This document shows, one piece after another, positions 37,261 to 48,779 of a stretch of DNA of 64,000 bases. Under the pieces are notes generated by a model. That model saw only the letters and a program-made list of their open reading frames with translations, was not told where the DNA came from and did not search any database. The stretch covers positions 62,001 to 126,000 of the forward strand of contig JAXGGA010001095.1 of assembly GCA_038373865.1 (NCBI GenBank), given 5' to 3'. Origin of the DNA: Uloborus plumipes (Eukaryota; Arthropoda; Arachnida; Araneae; Uloboridae). Positions within the stretch are counted from its first letter, which is position 1; each line of letters opens with the position of its first letter. A program made the translations under genes and the position numbers.

Positions 37261-40200
37261 GAAATTACTTCAATAATAATAGCATTTCAGATTTGATATA
37301 GCGTATTTGCAAGTTTATTCATTTGAATAATAAATCTAACGTGTAGATCCCATACTGAATTCACAATTACTTCAACTGAGGTTTTAAAACGGTTTTATGT
37401 ACGGCTTACACGCATATATTCTATTTAAATTTTATAAAAACTTAAATAGACTATGGTTCTTTTTATGAAAGATAAAAAAAAATAAATCTTACGTTACACC
37501 AAGCAGACGTAGATCAACATGGGAAACATTTTTTGCTCAAATAGAAAGCATTTACATTTTCAAGTTCAAAACATTACTACACCAAATATTAAACTTATTT
37601 TTAGTTAATGGAATAAGACCAATGATTTTGATAAGAAAGTTTACTAAAATTAAAAATTAAAAAAATATATTATCATTATGATCGTTAAAACCATTTCTCT
37701 CATCAATATTATAACCATAATGATTGTTCTTATTATTTTTAACATTTTTTTAACATTTTTTATAAAGGAGAAATTCGCTTCGCTCAGCTTAATTCAGTTG
37801 TTCTCTTTAAAATGCAGTAATATTTAATATTTATTAATATTAGTTTATTAATATTAACAGTATATAATTGTATAAATATTTAAATGCAACTTTTTCTTAT
37901 TAGGCTAAGTATGTATTCGCATCATATACACACAATTTTATGAATCCCACATGAAAAAATAACGTAAGGGAAAAAATGCTGACAAATTGAGAACCTCCTC
38001 CTTTTTTTTTTTAAGTCTTAACAATCTTGTCACTGAACACTACACTACAGTTAACGAAATTCTAAACATATAAGAAAGAGAAATGTTTTAAATAAATAAA
38101 ACAATACGAATTTTAAATATTTCTGAAAGTTTTTTTCAGCTTCGCTAAAAATTACTGAATACTAGTTTATCATTAACGTTGTGAACAAAATTGATGAAAA
38201 ATAAGGGCGCTTTCGTGGTTCACCATGAAAATCAGGGGTTTCTAATTCTTTAGACAAATTTGAATCTCAAAGGTGAAACAATGAAAAGATGCTCATTTTT
38301 ATAAGAAACAACTGATTGTAAAAGTAATCACAAAAAGTTACTTCGATTCAATAATACAATGCCAAATAAATTTATGACATTTTTAATCATTCACTAACGA
38401 AGTAAAACCTGTAAAAATGCACACATAAAGGAATTTATGAAAAAAAAAAATCCGTGATCAAGAACTAAAGAGGGAAAAAAAGACACAAATAAAGAAAAGA
38501 GGAAAATGTACGAAAATAACTACCTAATAATTTGAAAACATGTCATTTGAAAAAAAAGCAGAACTCAAGTTAAAAAAAAAAAAAAAATCACGTGTTTTAA
38601 GTTAACAATATCTTTTTTAGGCAAAAAAAAAAGGCAAAAAATACGAACTTTTGAAAACTTTCCATTCCCAAAACATTTTTTCAAAATTTAATCACTGAAA
38701 TGGCTCCTGCCAGAAAGCATCAACATCCCAAAACTTTTGATGCTTTCATCAAATTTATTTAATTCGTTGTGTTTATTTTTTATTGTTATATTACTACATG
38801 TGTTTAACTATTTAGTTTCATAGTCAGTAAAAAGTCCATTTTACATTGTTTTTTAATTAAATAAGACTCCTTCCGAGCTTTATTGAAAAAAGCGTATTAA
38901 TAAGCTGCTTAATTGATATTTTAACACAATAGTTTTACGATTCTGATTCAAAATTTGGCGTCATAGTTTTTAAAAAATTAATATATTTGAAAGCGATAAA
39001 TGCTCAAAGAACTAAATAATCAGATCTTCTTAAGAAAAGCAACACAGTTTAAGAAAAAAAAATCAAAATAGAGGAAGGAAAAAGAAGAAAAACGTAAGAA
39101 ATAATTCTTTGTATGAAAAACATTGGTTCATTTAATATGACAATAGTTTTGCCACTTTTTATGCAAGATGATGCTAATTACTTTCACAAAAGCTCGTGCA
39201 GTGTTTTTTCACTTACTTATATTAAATGGATTACACTAATGTAATTTAAACCACAAATAGGATATTTTAAATTATTTTTCATTACATTTGCTATATAAAA
39301 ACATCAATGTTAATAAGAAAGTTGATTGGGAGATTTCATTAAAAGTAGATTCTTTACAAACATCATTTAGATTTCAATTACAAATATTAAAATTAATTGA
39401 AAAGAATAATTACCTGCGTTGCTCGCTCGCTGCTGCCGAACCATTTGGAAGAAACTAGTTACTTTTTCTAAGCTAAATCAAACACTTTGTTTTCACCTAA
39501 GGCAACAAGAACTCCTAAAGGAAACGGAAAACAACAGATTAGTACCGAAACTGGATACGTATATCACATAGCAATATAAGTGAAATTTTCAAAAAGTGTA
39601 TACTATTAAATGCCAAGTTAGTTGTTAAAACATATAGATCAGTATTGCTTGAAACTTATGAAAATATAATATAAATGTAGTTGTCTCGACTGTAACCCCC
39701 CCCCCCCCCCATGTATTTTCGTATCATGTCCAGTTACAACCAACTCCACAGGAAATTCTCGATTATTTTTCCACTGAATGCATGTAAAAGTACTGTAGTT
39801 GAAAATAAAAAACCGATTTCAACTTTTGGAATTACCTCTTTATAGGTTTCAAAATCTTTATTTTTCATTTTGTAAAAAAATTAAGTTATTTATTTAATTT
39901 ACTTACTTAACAATTAAAGTTTACAGTGTTTATAAAACGTAAAGTTCTAGCAAAAAAAAATCGAAAACAACATTCAAAAAAGAAATTTTTGTAGAGTAAA
40001 AGGTTTTTAAAAACAGTGCAAAAAAATGTTGTAATTGTTTAAATAATTAGTTTCTAGTAATAATATTACAATTACGGGTTTGATAATTTAGAAAAATGTT
40101 GTTTTACAAATTAATATTTACCTAAAAATTACCTATTTTCTGCAATTAAATCAAAAACATTAAGAGAAAGAAAGAGAGAAATAAAATAATGAATTCATTC

Positions 40201-40390
40201 ACAGTAAAACATTTCTCATTTTCAGATGAATAAAAAATACATTTATTGAATCAATAAATAAAATATAAAAAAAAGAAGAGGCTGATGTCTCACATTCGGT
40301 ACATAACTGCAATATATTTAATTTATCAAGGTATAAAATAACATTGAGATACATCAAGAAATCTCCGAATACATTAAATGAATAAATCCC
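37260..40390. other. AT-rich spacer, no gene seen
   Basis: Over 3 kb of AT-rich DNA. It holds repeated TTATTAATATTA motifs near 37835-37857 and a 15-nt C run at 39696-39710. No coding frame longer than 60 codons was found in this stretch. Confidence 0.65.
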
Positions 40391-40760
40391 GGCACATCAC
40401 ACGGCTATTCATGTTTCGTAGCACCTTTGACCCTGAGCTGTACGAGCTGATCCATCACCATTAAAAAGATGCACCTTTTTAAAGAAGCTCATATCACTGC
40501 CAAGATCAGCTCGGAAGCTAGACGGGTAACTTTTCCCCAAAGGGATTTCTCCCTCCATTTGCCTCTTCTTTTTCGCTCTCCCTTCTCCCATCATTTCTCC
40601 CTTGTCAAGGATGGGCAGCTAAAGTAGGGTCATCCAACTGACCGGAAAGAGCGACTGCCCTTCTTCGCCGATTGCTCCTGGATTTATTTATTCTTCCAAA
40701 TTATGATTAATGAAAGTATTAATGACTCGGTAATTTTAGTTGTGACTGCTTTGAGTCAAT
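40390..40760. other. Less AT-rich island with nested inverted repeats
   Basis: An outer perfect inverted repeat, CGAGCTGATC at 40443-40452 and GATCAGCTCG at 40504-40513, encloses an inner hairpin. The inner stem is TTAAAAAG at 40461-40468, the loop is ATGCAC, and the return arm is CTTTTTAA at 40475-40482. The stems are 10 and 8 bp. Read as RNA this gives a stem, internal loop and hairpin; read as DNA it gives a palindromic binding platform. Surrounding sequence is GC-richer, and a 61-codon minus-strand frame over it has no domain. Confidence 0.45.
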
Positions 40761-42120
40761 ATTTGAAAAACGGGAAGATTTTTCTCAATTGTTTGGATTG
40801 CATACGTCAAGAAATACGATACGTATAGTTTTAACATAACACATTTGCTAAATTTAAGAAAGTGAAGCTATGAAAAGTTCGTTGTATAATGCAGCACACG
40901 TTTTTATATTCTCATTTCTTTTTAAAAGGATGGTGGAAAATCTTTTGTTTAACGTTTCAAAACTCATAGATATTTTTATTTCTGTTATTTGTATACATCT
41001 ATATCAACGTTAAATAGCATGAAAAAAAATGTTAAAAGAAGTTTTTCTACAATAATTCAAAAGCTTCAGATTAGCAAAGAATATCACAAAAATATATACC
41101 CGTTTGCAAAATTGCTTTCACAGCCAAACAGGAAAGTAATGAAATATAATCAGCATATGACAAGTAACTGAATTTTAGAAAAAAAAATGTTTTGCTTAAC
41201 TCTTTCTGTTAGCTAAAGTAACCACTCTTTTTTGAAACAATTGCTGTGCCGATATAAAGAGGATGCTATTTAAAATGGGATCGAATATTTTAGTTAATAA
41301 TTTCATATTTATGTCAGTGGTCCTTTCTAGCTGAACTTGTCTAAATCAGGCAGTCTCGTTTCTCAATTTTTGTTAGAAAGCCTAGTGAAGAAAAGGAATA
41401 CTATGACTGTACAGCGAGAGGGCGTGTTAAACCGGCTAGAAATCTTCAACTTTTTGAAAATATTGCAAGTCCTTGATTATTCAATAAATAAATAATAAAT
41501 AAAAAATAAAATCCGCATTTATTCAATAAATACTCCGATATCGTCCAATCAAAACTATAGTTTTATTGATAAAATTTCCTGAATGGTTTAAATGATTTTT
41601 AAAACTTGAAATTTTAAAAAATTGACAAAAACTTACATTTTGGGAAACAATTGGACACGTAAAGGAATATTGTCTAAGTTTAAGGGAGATAGCATGATCG
41701 ACAGGTTGGTATTTTTCCATTTATTTGAAAAGGTCACAGATCACGTTTTTTTTTTTTTTTTTTTAAACAAATGGTTTGTGGTTACTATGGTTTGAAAGAC
41801 TAATGAGAAAAATAATATAAATAAACAAATGAATAAAACAAGCTCAACTCCTGCTCAATAGTGTCTCCGTTATCGTGAAATAAAAACTTTGCCTTCGTTG
41901 CCAAAACTTACTACCCGGATAAGATTATTTAAAAATTGCAGAATAATTGCTTTTTTTCTTTGGTTGAAAACCCAATTCAAATTTTTAATGTCCCACGCGG
42001 TATTTGTATAGTTCGTAATAGTTCACGATCTCAACTAAAGATTTTTATACTAAGACTTGGATGCTCCATTAAAAATGTTTGGCAATAAAAGCAGCAAGAA
42101 TACATGAGTGCGTAAGAAAT
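40760..42120. other. AT-rich spacer, no gene seen
   Basis: AT-rich, with an 18-nt T run near 41747-41764 and (AATA)-type tracts near 41480-41510. No supported gene. Confidence 0.65.
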
Positions 42121-42123
42121 AAT

Positions 42124-42248
42124 AGGGTAAAAATCAATCGATATTTTATCACCGAGCCTGCAAGAACAACAGATCCTAGTGTTTCATTGGTAATCAATTA
42201 GCTGATTCATCGACTAGCGTAATCAAATTACTAGACATCGATTACCCT
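42124..42248. promoter_or_regulatory. Cluster of homeodomain/PBX-type motifs between weak inverted ends
   Basis: Within 125 bp are AATCAATCGAT near 42132-42142, GGTAATCAATTAG near 42189-42201, the inverted repeat GTAAT-CAA-ATTAC at 42219-42231 and ATCGATTACCCT at 42237-42248. ATCAAT and TAATC/ATTA cores are typical of Exd/PBX, Hox and other homeodomain proteins. The block begins AGGGTA and ends TACCCT and each end carries ATCGAT, so a short transposon-like palindrome is the alternative. No target duplication is evident. Confidence 0.35.
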
Positions 42249-43500
42249 TTACAAAGTCTAGCTATGCATGAAGATTAAAGGGGACAAGTTTAGGCAGGAA
42301 TATACCTTGTTTCTTGCTTTTATGGAGATGTAACAACGCATATAAGGCAAAGGAACATGGAAAAACAACTAGAACACGTTTCACTCTTTGAATTTTCTCT
42401 TACTTGAACTGGTTTTAAGTGGAAATATACATGATGATATTTTTGCACTTAGCATATATTCTTTAAAAGCAAAGCAGAAAATTATTTGTCTGGTAATGAA
42501 ACGGACATGCAAAATAATGGCATTCTAACTGCATGTTGTCGATAATAACTGAAAACCGAAGATATAACTGTATTTGCTGTCTAGTATTTAAAAAATATTT
42601 TTCTTTTAACATCCCAATCAAATCGTTAGTCAACTATTCTATTTACTTATGATTATAAAACAAACTCATTATACAGATGGAGCTTTTTTAAAAAATGCTT
42701 TTTTTTTCCTCTTTTAGATTAAGAAATGAATGTAACAAATAAGAAAACAATAGTGGAAAAAATATGTGAAAAATATTAAATACATTTTCATTTGGTCAAA
42801 AAGTCTACACTTTGGAAGAAAAATAATCTTCAACATTAATCTTCATCTGACTATATTTTAAGTGATTACATAATGCTTGCATATTTTTAAATAATTACAA
42901 TGTATTTTTTTCATAGTGAAATTTTGTTGTGATTATTTCTACGGATACTCATTACAGGAAATATGAAAAGTCTGCCAGTTGAACGCGTTAAGATAGTGCA
43001 TTTGTTTGTTTTTGACGAATTCCTTAAAATATTTTCGTAGCAAATTCATCTAATAGTACACAAAAGAAATACTTTTAAATTATTATTATTTCAAAAATTA
43101 AAAACTATTTTTATTTAAAATGCAAAAAATGTATTCTGAACCAACACAGAACAATAATTTTGACACGCAAAAACCTAACCAGATTGCAAAAATTATTTTC
43201 ACAAAAGTATTTTTCTGCTTTATTAAGTATCGTCGCACTTTCCGCGGAATTCAGAAGTATTTTAAAACAATTTAAAGCAATAAAAATCACTATTTTTTGA
43301 GAGCACTAATTTTTGAAGTCGAATAATGCGATCTCATTTCAAATTCTCATTTCAAACATGAAACAACAAGAAGCAAGCCAAAGCAGATTTCTTGCGCACA
43401 TACTAATTAGTCTGACTTGAATAGGTTCAGAAAATAAAACCCAAATCCCAAGACCTAGGAAACTACTTCTGAAATAAATTTCATTGGAATGTTTAATTTC
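42249..43500. other. AT-rich spacer, no gene seen
   Basis: AT-rich DNA with no supported gene or repeat. Confidence 0.65.
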
Positions 43501-44560
43501 GGTTTAGACCCCTATGTGTCCCCCTCGACACATTCAGTTTACGGAAAGGCGCATCTCATTAAAACCCAACCTATTTAGTCAAAGAATACGCTTCTTTGAA
43601 GATCGAAAAGAATGAGATAAAAAAACAATTTTTGTGAACAAAGTCCATGAATAGTAAACAAAGTGAGGACTTAGCGGCGCTGATGAACTTCGGTGAAATT
43701 CTAGCCGAAGACAGTCTGAATCTTGGATGCAATTAATTGGCTACTATGGCAAAATACAATAAACAGAGGCCGTTGAGGATCTATCAATTGATTCTGCAAA
43801 CTTCTTGGTGAGGAAGCAAACAGTGTAAACTCTGAGAAAACGTGAGCGTAACTGGAAAAAGGGAAAAAAAATCTTGCAAATGTTTTCTCAGAATTAGGCT
43901 GTTTCGGATATTTTTTAACTTGTTTAAGCGCGATATTTTTTTTTTCCCAAACTGTTTTCCTGAAGAGTCTCATTTAAACGCAGATGTCAACGAATTTCTG
44001 CAATTATTAGGCACCATGGTAATATCTTATTTCTTTTCATCCAGTTTAGCGATAGCGTGTAATCTCCATTTCCTTCATTAGGACCCAACAGAAAGGTGTT
44101 TTAAAATGCATCGGGGCAAAAAAGTGATTAAAACGCTTAAAATTAAAACATTGAAGTAGACAACGGGGGAAAAAATCACTAAAGAATTTGTACGCGTCGC
44201 AAATGAAGAACAGAAAGTGATTTTCATTAAAATAGTTTTAATTAGAATTTTTCGTTAGGGCCTCATGAGGCTGGTCATTAAGATCAAGACGATAGGTCAT
44301 TCCAGGCCTTGCTTTGGGCAAATTCTTTGATTAAAAAGATCAGAGCGGGAAGTTAAACAAGTCTTGGTGCCATATTATTAAAAAAGAAGAGGAGAAGAAA
44401 GAAAGTGATGAAACCAAAAATCATTAAGGACTGCTGACAATTTGGAGCGTGGGTTACTTCCGTTCAAGTTTTAATACGGATTACAGGATACAAAAATCTG
44501 TCGCTACAGTTTTTTTGCTGATGACTCTCGAATGTATCACAAGTTGGGTAGATAAACAAA
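43500..44560. other. Less AT-rich island with a 12-bp palindrome and nuclear-receptor-type half sites
   Basis: The perfect palindrome GCCTCATGAGGC lies at 44260-44271. TGGTCA follows at 44272-44277 and AGGTCA at about 44295-44300, which resemble nuclear-receptor half sites in direct orientation. Frames of 79-90 codons at 43701-44081 overlap on opposite strands and have no domain. I read the block as candidate conserved non-coding DNA. Confidence 0.35.
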
Positions 44561-46290
44561 GGGAAAAAAACTCAGAAAAGATTAAACCTTATGTGTCAAG
44601 CAACATAATGATTGGATTATTACTCTGATTAACAGCCAATAAATAATTTACAGAATTTGCTGTATAATATGCTAAGATTTTACACAGATTTTATGATGTG
44701 AGGTACAAAAAAGATTTGTTTCAGGACCACTGTTTGACACTGAAATTAGGATTTCTTAAATAATGTTAGATAAGACTGACAACTTACAATTCAAATAATT
44801 TTAAAATATTTCAGTGACCATAATTAAAGAAAACAATAACTTCGAAAAATATTAAGTGTCAATTATATGCTTTAACTGATCAATAAATAATGCAAAATGC
44901 AAGAAGTAACATTTAATTGCTTTTATGTTCTTTTATGCAAGTTCTTTTAAAAAAGTTAAGTTTAGCAAAGATCTGTTTAACATCAATAACAGCATTTCTA
45001 AAATATCATTACAAAAAATGATATTAACAACAAGTATTTAAAATGTTTAAAGGATTTCTTTTCGGCACCCGCAATTGGAGGAAAAAAAACCAGCTTTGAC
45101 AAAGCCTGACAAACGTCAATTAGGGAATATATTTAATAAAATTATAAATGACCGATAACAACATTAACGTTTTCAACGTTATAAAGATTACTTATCGGTA
45201 GACAAAAGAAAAAAAAATCTTTGAAAAATAAAACAAGCGTTAATTGTCAAGTAACTTACATTTATTAAAATATTACGGATTCAAAAACCCAGAACTGAAG
45301 CGTATTCGGTATTAGAAGAATAATACCGAATATATGTATAGTTAGAACAATATTTTTTTTTTTACGATCACAGATAGCAATATCAGAATTTAAAAAATAC
45401 TAAGACAAAAACTGCAGTTTTTCTGCAAAAATAGCAATCGCTGTAAACTATAATTTCTGTAAAAAGAAAAACATATATTGAAAAGTATGAAGAACATTTA
45501 TTTAGACTCATCTTATTTATAAACGAAGGTTACTAAATAGAATACTAGTACTGATTAAATAATGTAGCTTAAAAGTATATAGATTTTTAGGAAAGCTAAG
45601 TAGTTTTAACCACAGTTAAACTATTTCATATATTTATTATTTTATACAAATGTAACGAAGTAAAATACAAGACCTAAAAATCATTTAAACTAACACAGAA
45701 AATTTAATATTTAAGTAACGTGCTGGTAGACAAGTTTTTCCTGCATAGTTAAATGTTCACTTAAAAATTATGCGTTTTACTCAGATATTATTTATGCAAA
45801 AACATCATTAGTTATTGCTGAATAAATAATAAGTCCTGCCTAGTACGCAAGATTAATATACAGAAAAATAAAATTATATACGAATTCAAGTTAATCAAGG
45901 GCTTCTCGGAACTAACATTTTTTTACATTTCTAGAAAGTAGCAACATTGTTGGAGCATTATTTGGGTGTCTCTAAAATTATGCAACTTACAAATTTATCA
46001 GAGCAAAATTACTACAAAGACTATTTAATAAGCAATACACGCGTCGCTGGACAAGAAATGATGCCAAATTCTTAAGAGTTCTCTCTCAGTCTTATTTTAC
46101 AACATCTGTGTGATATGACACAAATAGCGAATCTACCCTTATTTTCCTGGCATAATTGCACAAATGTAATAAATTCTTATCCCTTAAATGATTTAAACAT
46201 TATTGCGCGAAGCATTATACATAAGTAATGCATTTCATACAGAAAGAAAACAAATTTTACATTAGGCTCAATTTTAAACAATTGCACAAT
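44560..46290. other. AT-rich spacer, no gene seen
   Basis: AT-rich unique DNA. No supported features. Confidence 0.65.
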
Positions 46291-46295
46291 CTCGG

Positions 46296-46562
46296 TTTTT
46301 TTTTTTTTTTTTTTTGTCGTATGTCAGCCATGCTAGCAATTTGGGGTGCGTTGCTTCACTTTTCTAACTGTACCGTAATTTGGTGTGAAGTCAGACTTCA
46401 CAGTTCACGCATGCCAAAGGTACCCGTTTAAAGAGTTAAGAGACATTCACACAAAGGAGAAGGACAAGAGAGAGAAAGCATATCCATGTCCAAGCCGGGA
46501 CTCGAATCCGGGACCACACCATCCGTGGCAGACTGCTCTGACCACTAGACAAGGTGGCCGGC
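46296..46562 (-). mobile_element. tRNA-derived SINE, copy 1
   Basis: On the minus strand the element starts at 46562 with GCCGGCCACC and continues into a tRNA-like head. An A-box-like TTGTCTAGTGGTCAGAG comes first and a B-box (GGATTCGAGTCC) at 46498-46509 follows. A tRNA-unrelated body comes next, and a poly-A tail appears as 20 T on the plus strand (46296-46315). The head differs from copy 2 (55303-55576) at about five of 81 positions. A-box wording suggests a Glu- or Asp-type tRNA ancestor. Target-site duplications are unclear here: CTCGGTTTT and CCGGGTTTT flank the two ends imperfectly. The peptide frames over it are not genes. Confidence 0.85.
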
Positions 46563-47590
46563 CGGGTTTTCGGACGTTATTTTATTGTGATAAAATAACA
46601 CACGCACACATTATGTGTATACATATCATGTCAAACGATTCCCTTCGATTTTTTATTTTTTATTTTTATGACATTGGACCAAACCGTGTATTTCTTTTTT
46701 TGTTGTTGTTGTTGTTGTTCAACAAGAAAGGGACATAGAGCTTTGCTAAATATTGCTCATTCGAATCTGATTGCAAATGCAACCCATAAAAGCTTAATTT
46801 GCTAATTTCGCAGAAGAAGCTACCCATAAATGGTTTCACACTTTTTCACTATATTTTAGCCCCTCCTCCCTGCCTTTTTTGTCACAAAGTGTCAAACTTC
46901 ACCTTACCCCTACTCAAGCCTTAGTTTGCATTGGAGCTTACAATAACTGACCCAATTTATTTATTTTTAATTGTGTGTGATTTTTATAATTTCAGACAAA
47001 CTTCACGATATTTATTATTAAGATTAGCATAAGACACAACATCTAAAATTTTATTGGTGTAATAACTTTATACAACTAGTTGAATAAATTCATTGCATAA
47101 AGGATTGCTAATATTGCAATTTAATGGCACCTCAGAAGATAAATTCTGCTATAGTCTTGCAATGTATATGCTAAGAACTGATTTCTAAAAGGAAATATTT
47201 TCAATAAAGTTATAAACTATATATGATTAAAAACGTTCTTTTCAAGTTGTGTCATTTGCAAACAATGGATATATTTCTGCTCTAATTCTTGCTTTTAAAA
47301 GAGTGTTAAGTAATTACTAATAAAAAACCGTTAAAACTGGATATATGTGAAAATTGGGTTAAATAAAACTTGAACATTTTAAGAGACAAAAATATTGAAT
47401 AAAATAAGGAATAGTATTATGGCTAAAAGTATGGAAGAAAATAGTTCCCGAAATCGCAGCAAATAGATAACACGCACACAAAAAGTGTAAAATAATAATT
47501 ACAATGTTTTTTTATTCCTTATTTTTTTTTATTATCAGAAAAATATTTGAAATTATATGTATCGTTTCATTTTGTTTGCAGCAATTCAAA
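46563..47590. other. AT-rich spacer, no gene seen
   Basis: AT-rich DNA with a short (TTG)n tract at about 46699-46719. Nothing else is supported. Confidence 0.65.
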
Positions 47591-48378
47591 AGAAAGTACT
47601 AATCAATTAGCACGCATGGTCCCGATTTTTTACGGAGCAATCTGAATCGAAATCAAACAACGCCTCTTACTAGCAGAAGATCAGAGTAGGTAATGGAAAA
47701 GAAAAAAAAACTGAAAGGAAGTTTCTTTCCGTTATTATTATTATTTCCCCTTTTTGTGGCAAGACAGAAATAAATCATGAGGAAAACATCCCACGGCATG
47801 TTCCAAGGTGCAACAAGAAGGGGTCGCTGTTCCAAAAGGGCTTGAAGATGATGAAAGTCCACGGGAAAGCGTGTGGCAGTAGAAAGATTTGGAATGGGAG
47901 ATATTTGTGTCAGGGTTGCAACAGAAAAGAACAGGAAAGGAAAAAGAACACGGAGTGGGTGGGTGGAATGTGAGGGCTGTGCGAGTATCGATTAAGTAAT
48001 CAAGCGGAGTATTTGGAAGACCTAGGGGTCCTGCCCCAGTTGAAAAGCGAGCAGAAATCAATGGTAGGAAATGACACTGGGGTTTCATCTATATTACCCA
48101 AATTCCCCCAGTTCGAAATTGGAAGGGTGCAAAAACGAGTTTGATGACTGTTAAGATCCGAGGATTGAGTTAGAAAAGACTACATTAATTCAAGAGAGCT
48201 ACACGCACGTTGACACGCACTACCACCAACACCGGAAAGGTTGGCAAAGGGCTTCAATCTTCTAAGCGCGAGGTATTTTTCAACTTCTCCCCCCCCCCCT
48301 TACTTTTTAGTTTTCTTTTTTCCACCAGGTTATTTTATCTCGCTCTGGCTCGATGGGAAAAGGTCCCTTTTTCCGAAG

Positions 48379-48396
48379 TGTGTGTGTGTGTGTGTG
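48379..48396. repeat. (TG)n microsatellite, about 9 units
   Basis: A short GTGTGT array inside the less AT-rich island. Confidence 0.85.
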
Positions 48397-48536
48397 GATG
48401 GGGAAATCTGTTCAAACTCGATCGTGTTTGCAGCACGAGGCGCACCTGGCGATCGCGTGGAAAAGCGTCGATGATATGGTACTCATCAAGGCGATTCTTT
48501 TTCGCATTTTTCTTCTTTCGAGTTTTCTCTGATCCA

Positions 48537-48594
48537 GGCAGGTCGAGGGGGGGGGGCACCCCTGGCAGGTCGAGATGGGGGGGGGGGTGCACCC
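48537..48594. repeat. Two-copy G-rich tandem repeat of about 31 bp
   Basis: The unit GGCAGGTCGAG followed by a run of G and CACCC occurs twice. The first copy has ten G (48547-48556) and the second eleven G (48577-48587) after an inserted AT. Poly-G runs of this length can form G-quadruplexes and are mutation-prone. Confidence 0.8.
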
Positions 48595-48779
48595 ACTGCT
48601 GGATGTCCATCGCCTTCTTCGGCAGAGGGAGAAAGGATGTAACAAATGGAGCTATTGAGAGTGCCGTTAAAATGTAATCATGTCTCATTACGAGGATGGG
48701 TTTAAAGTTGGGGCTGAAGGGCGTATGTCTCGACACGAATTAAGTATGGGATAGAACAAGCACGCAGGAAGAGTTTTCT

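Noticed and set aside
46385..46738. 117-codon frame, and similar frames at 55247-55640
   Set aside because: These are translations of the SINE and its flanks; the two copies share peptides because they share the SINE.
48210..48736. 155- and 133-codon frames on opposite strands
   Set aside because: They run through poly-G/C and TG repeats, give no domain, and conflict with each other.
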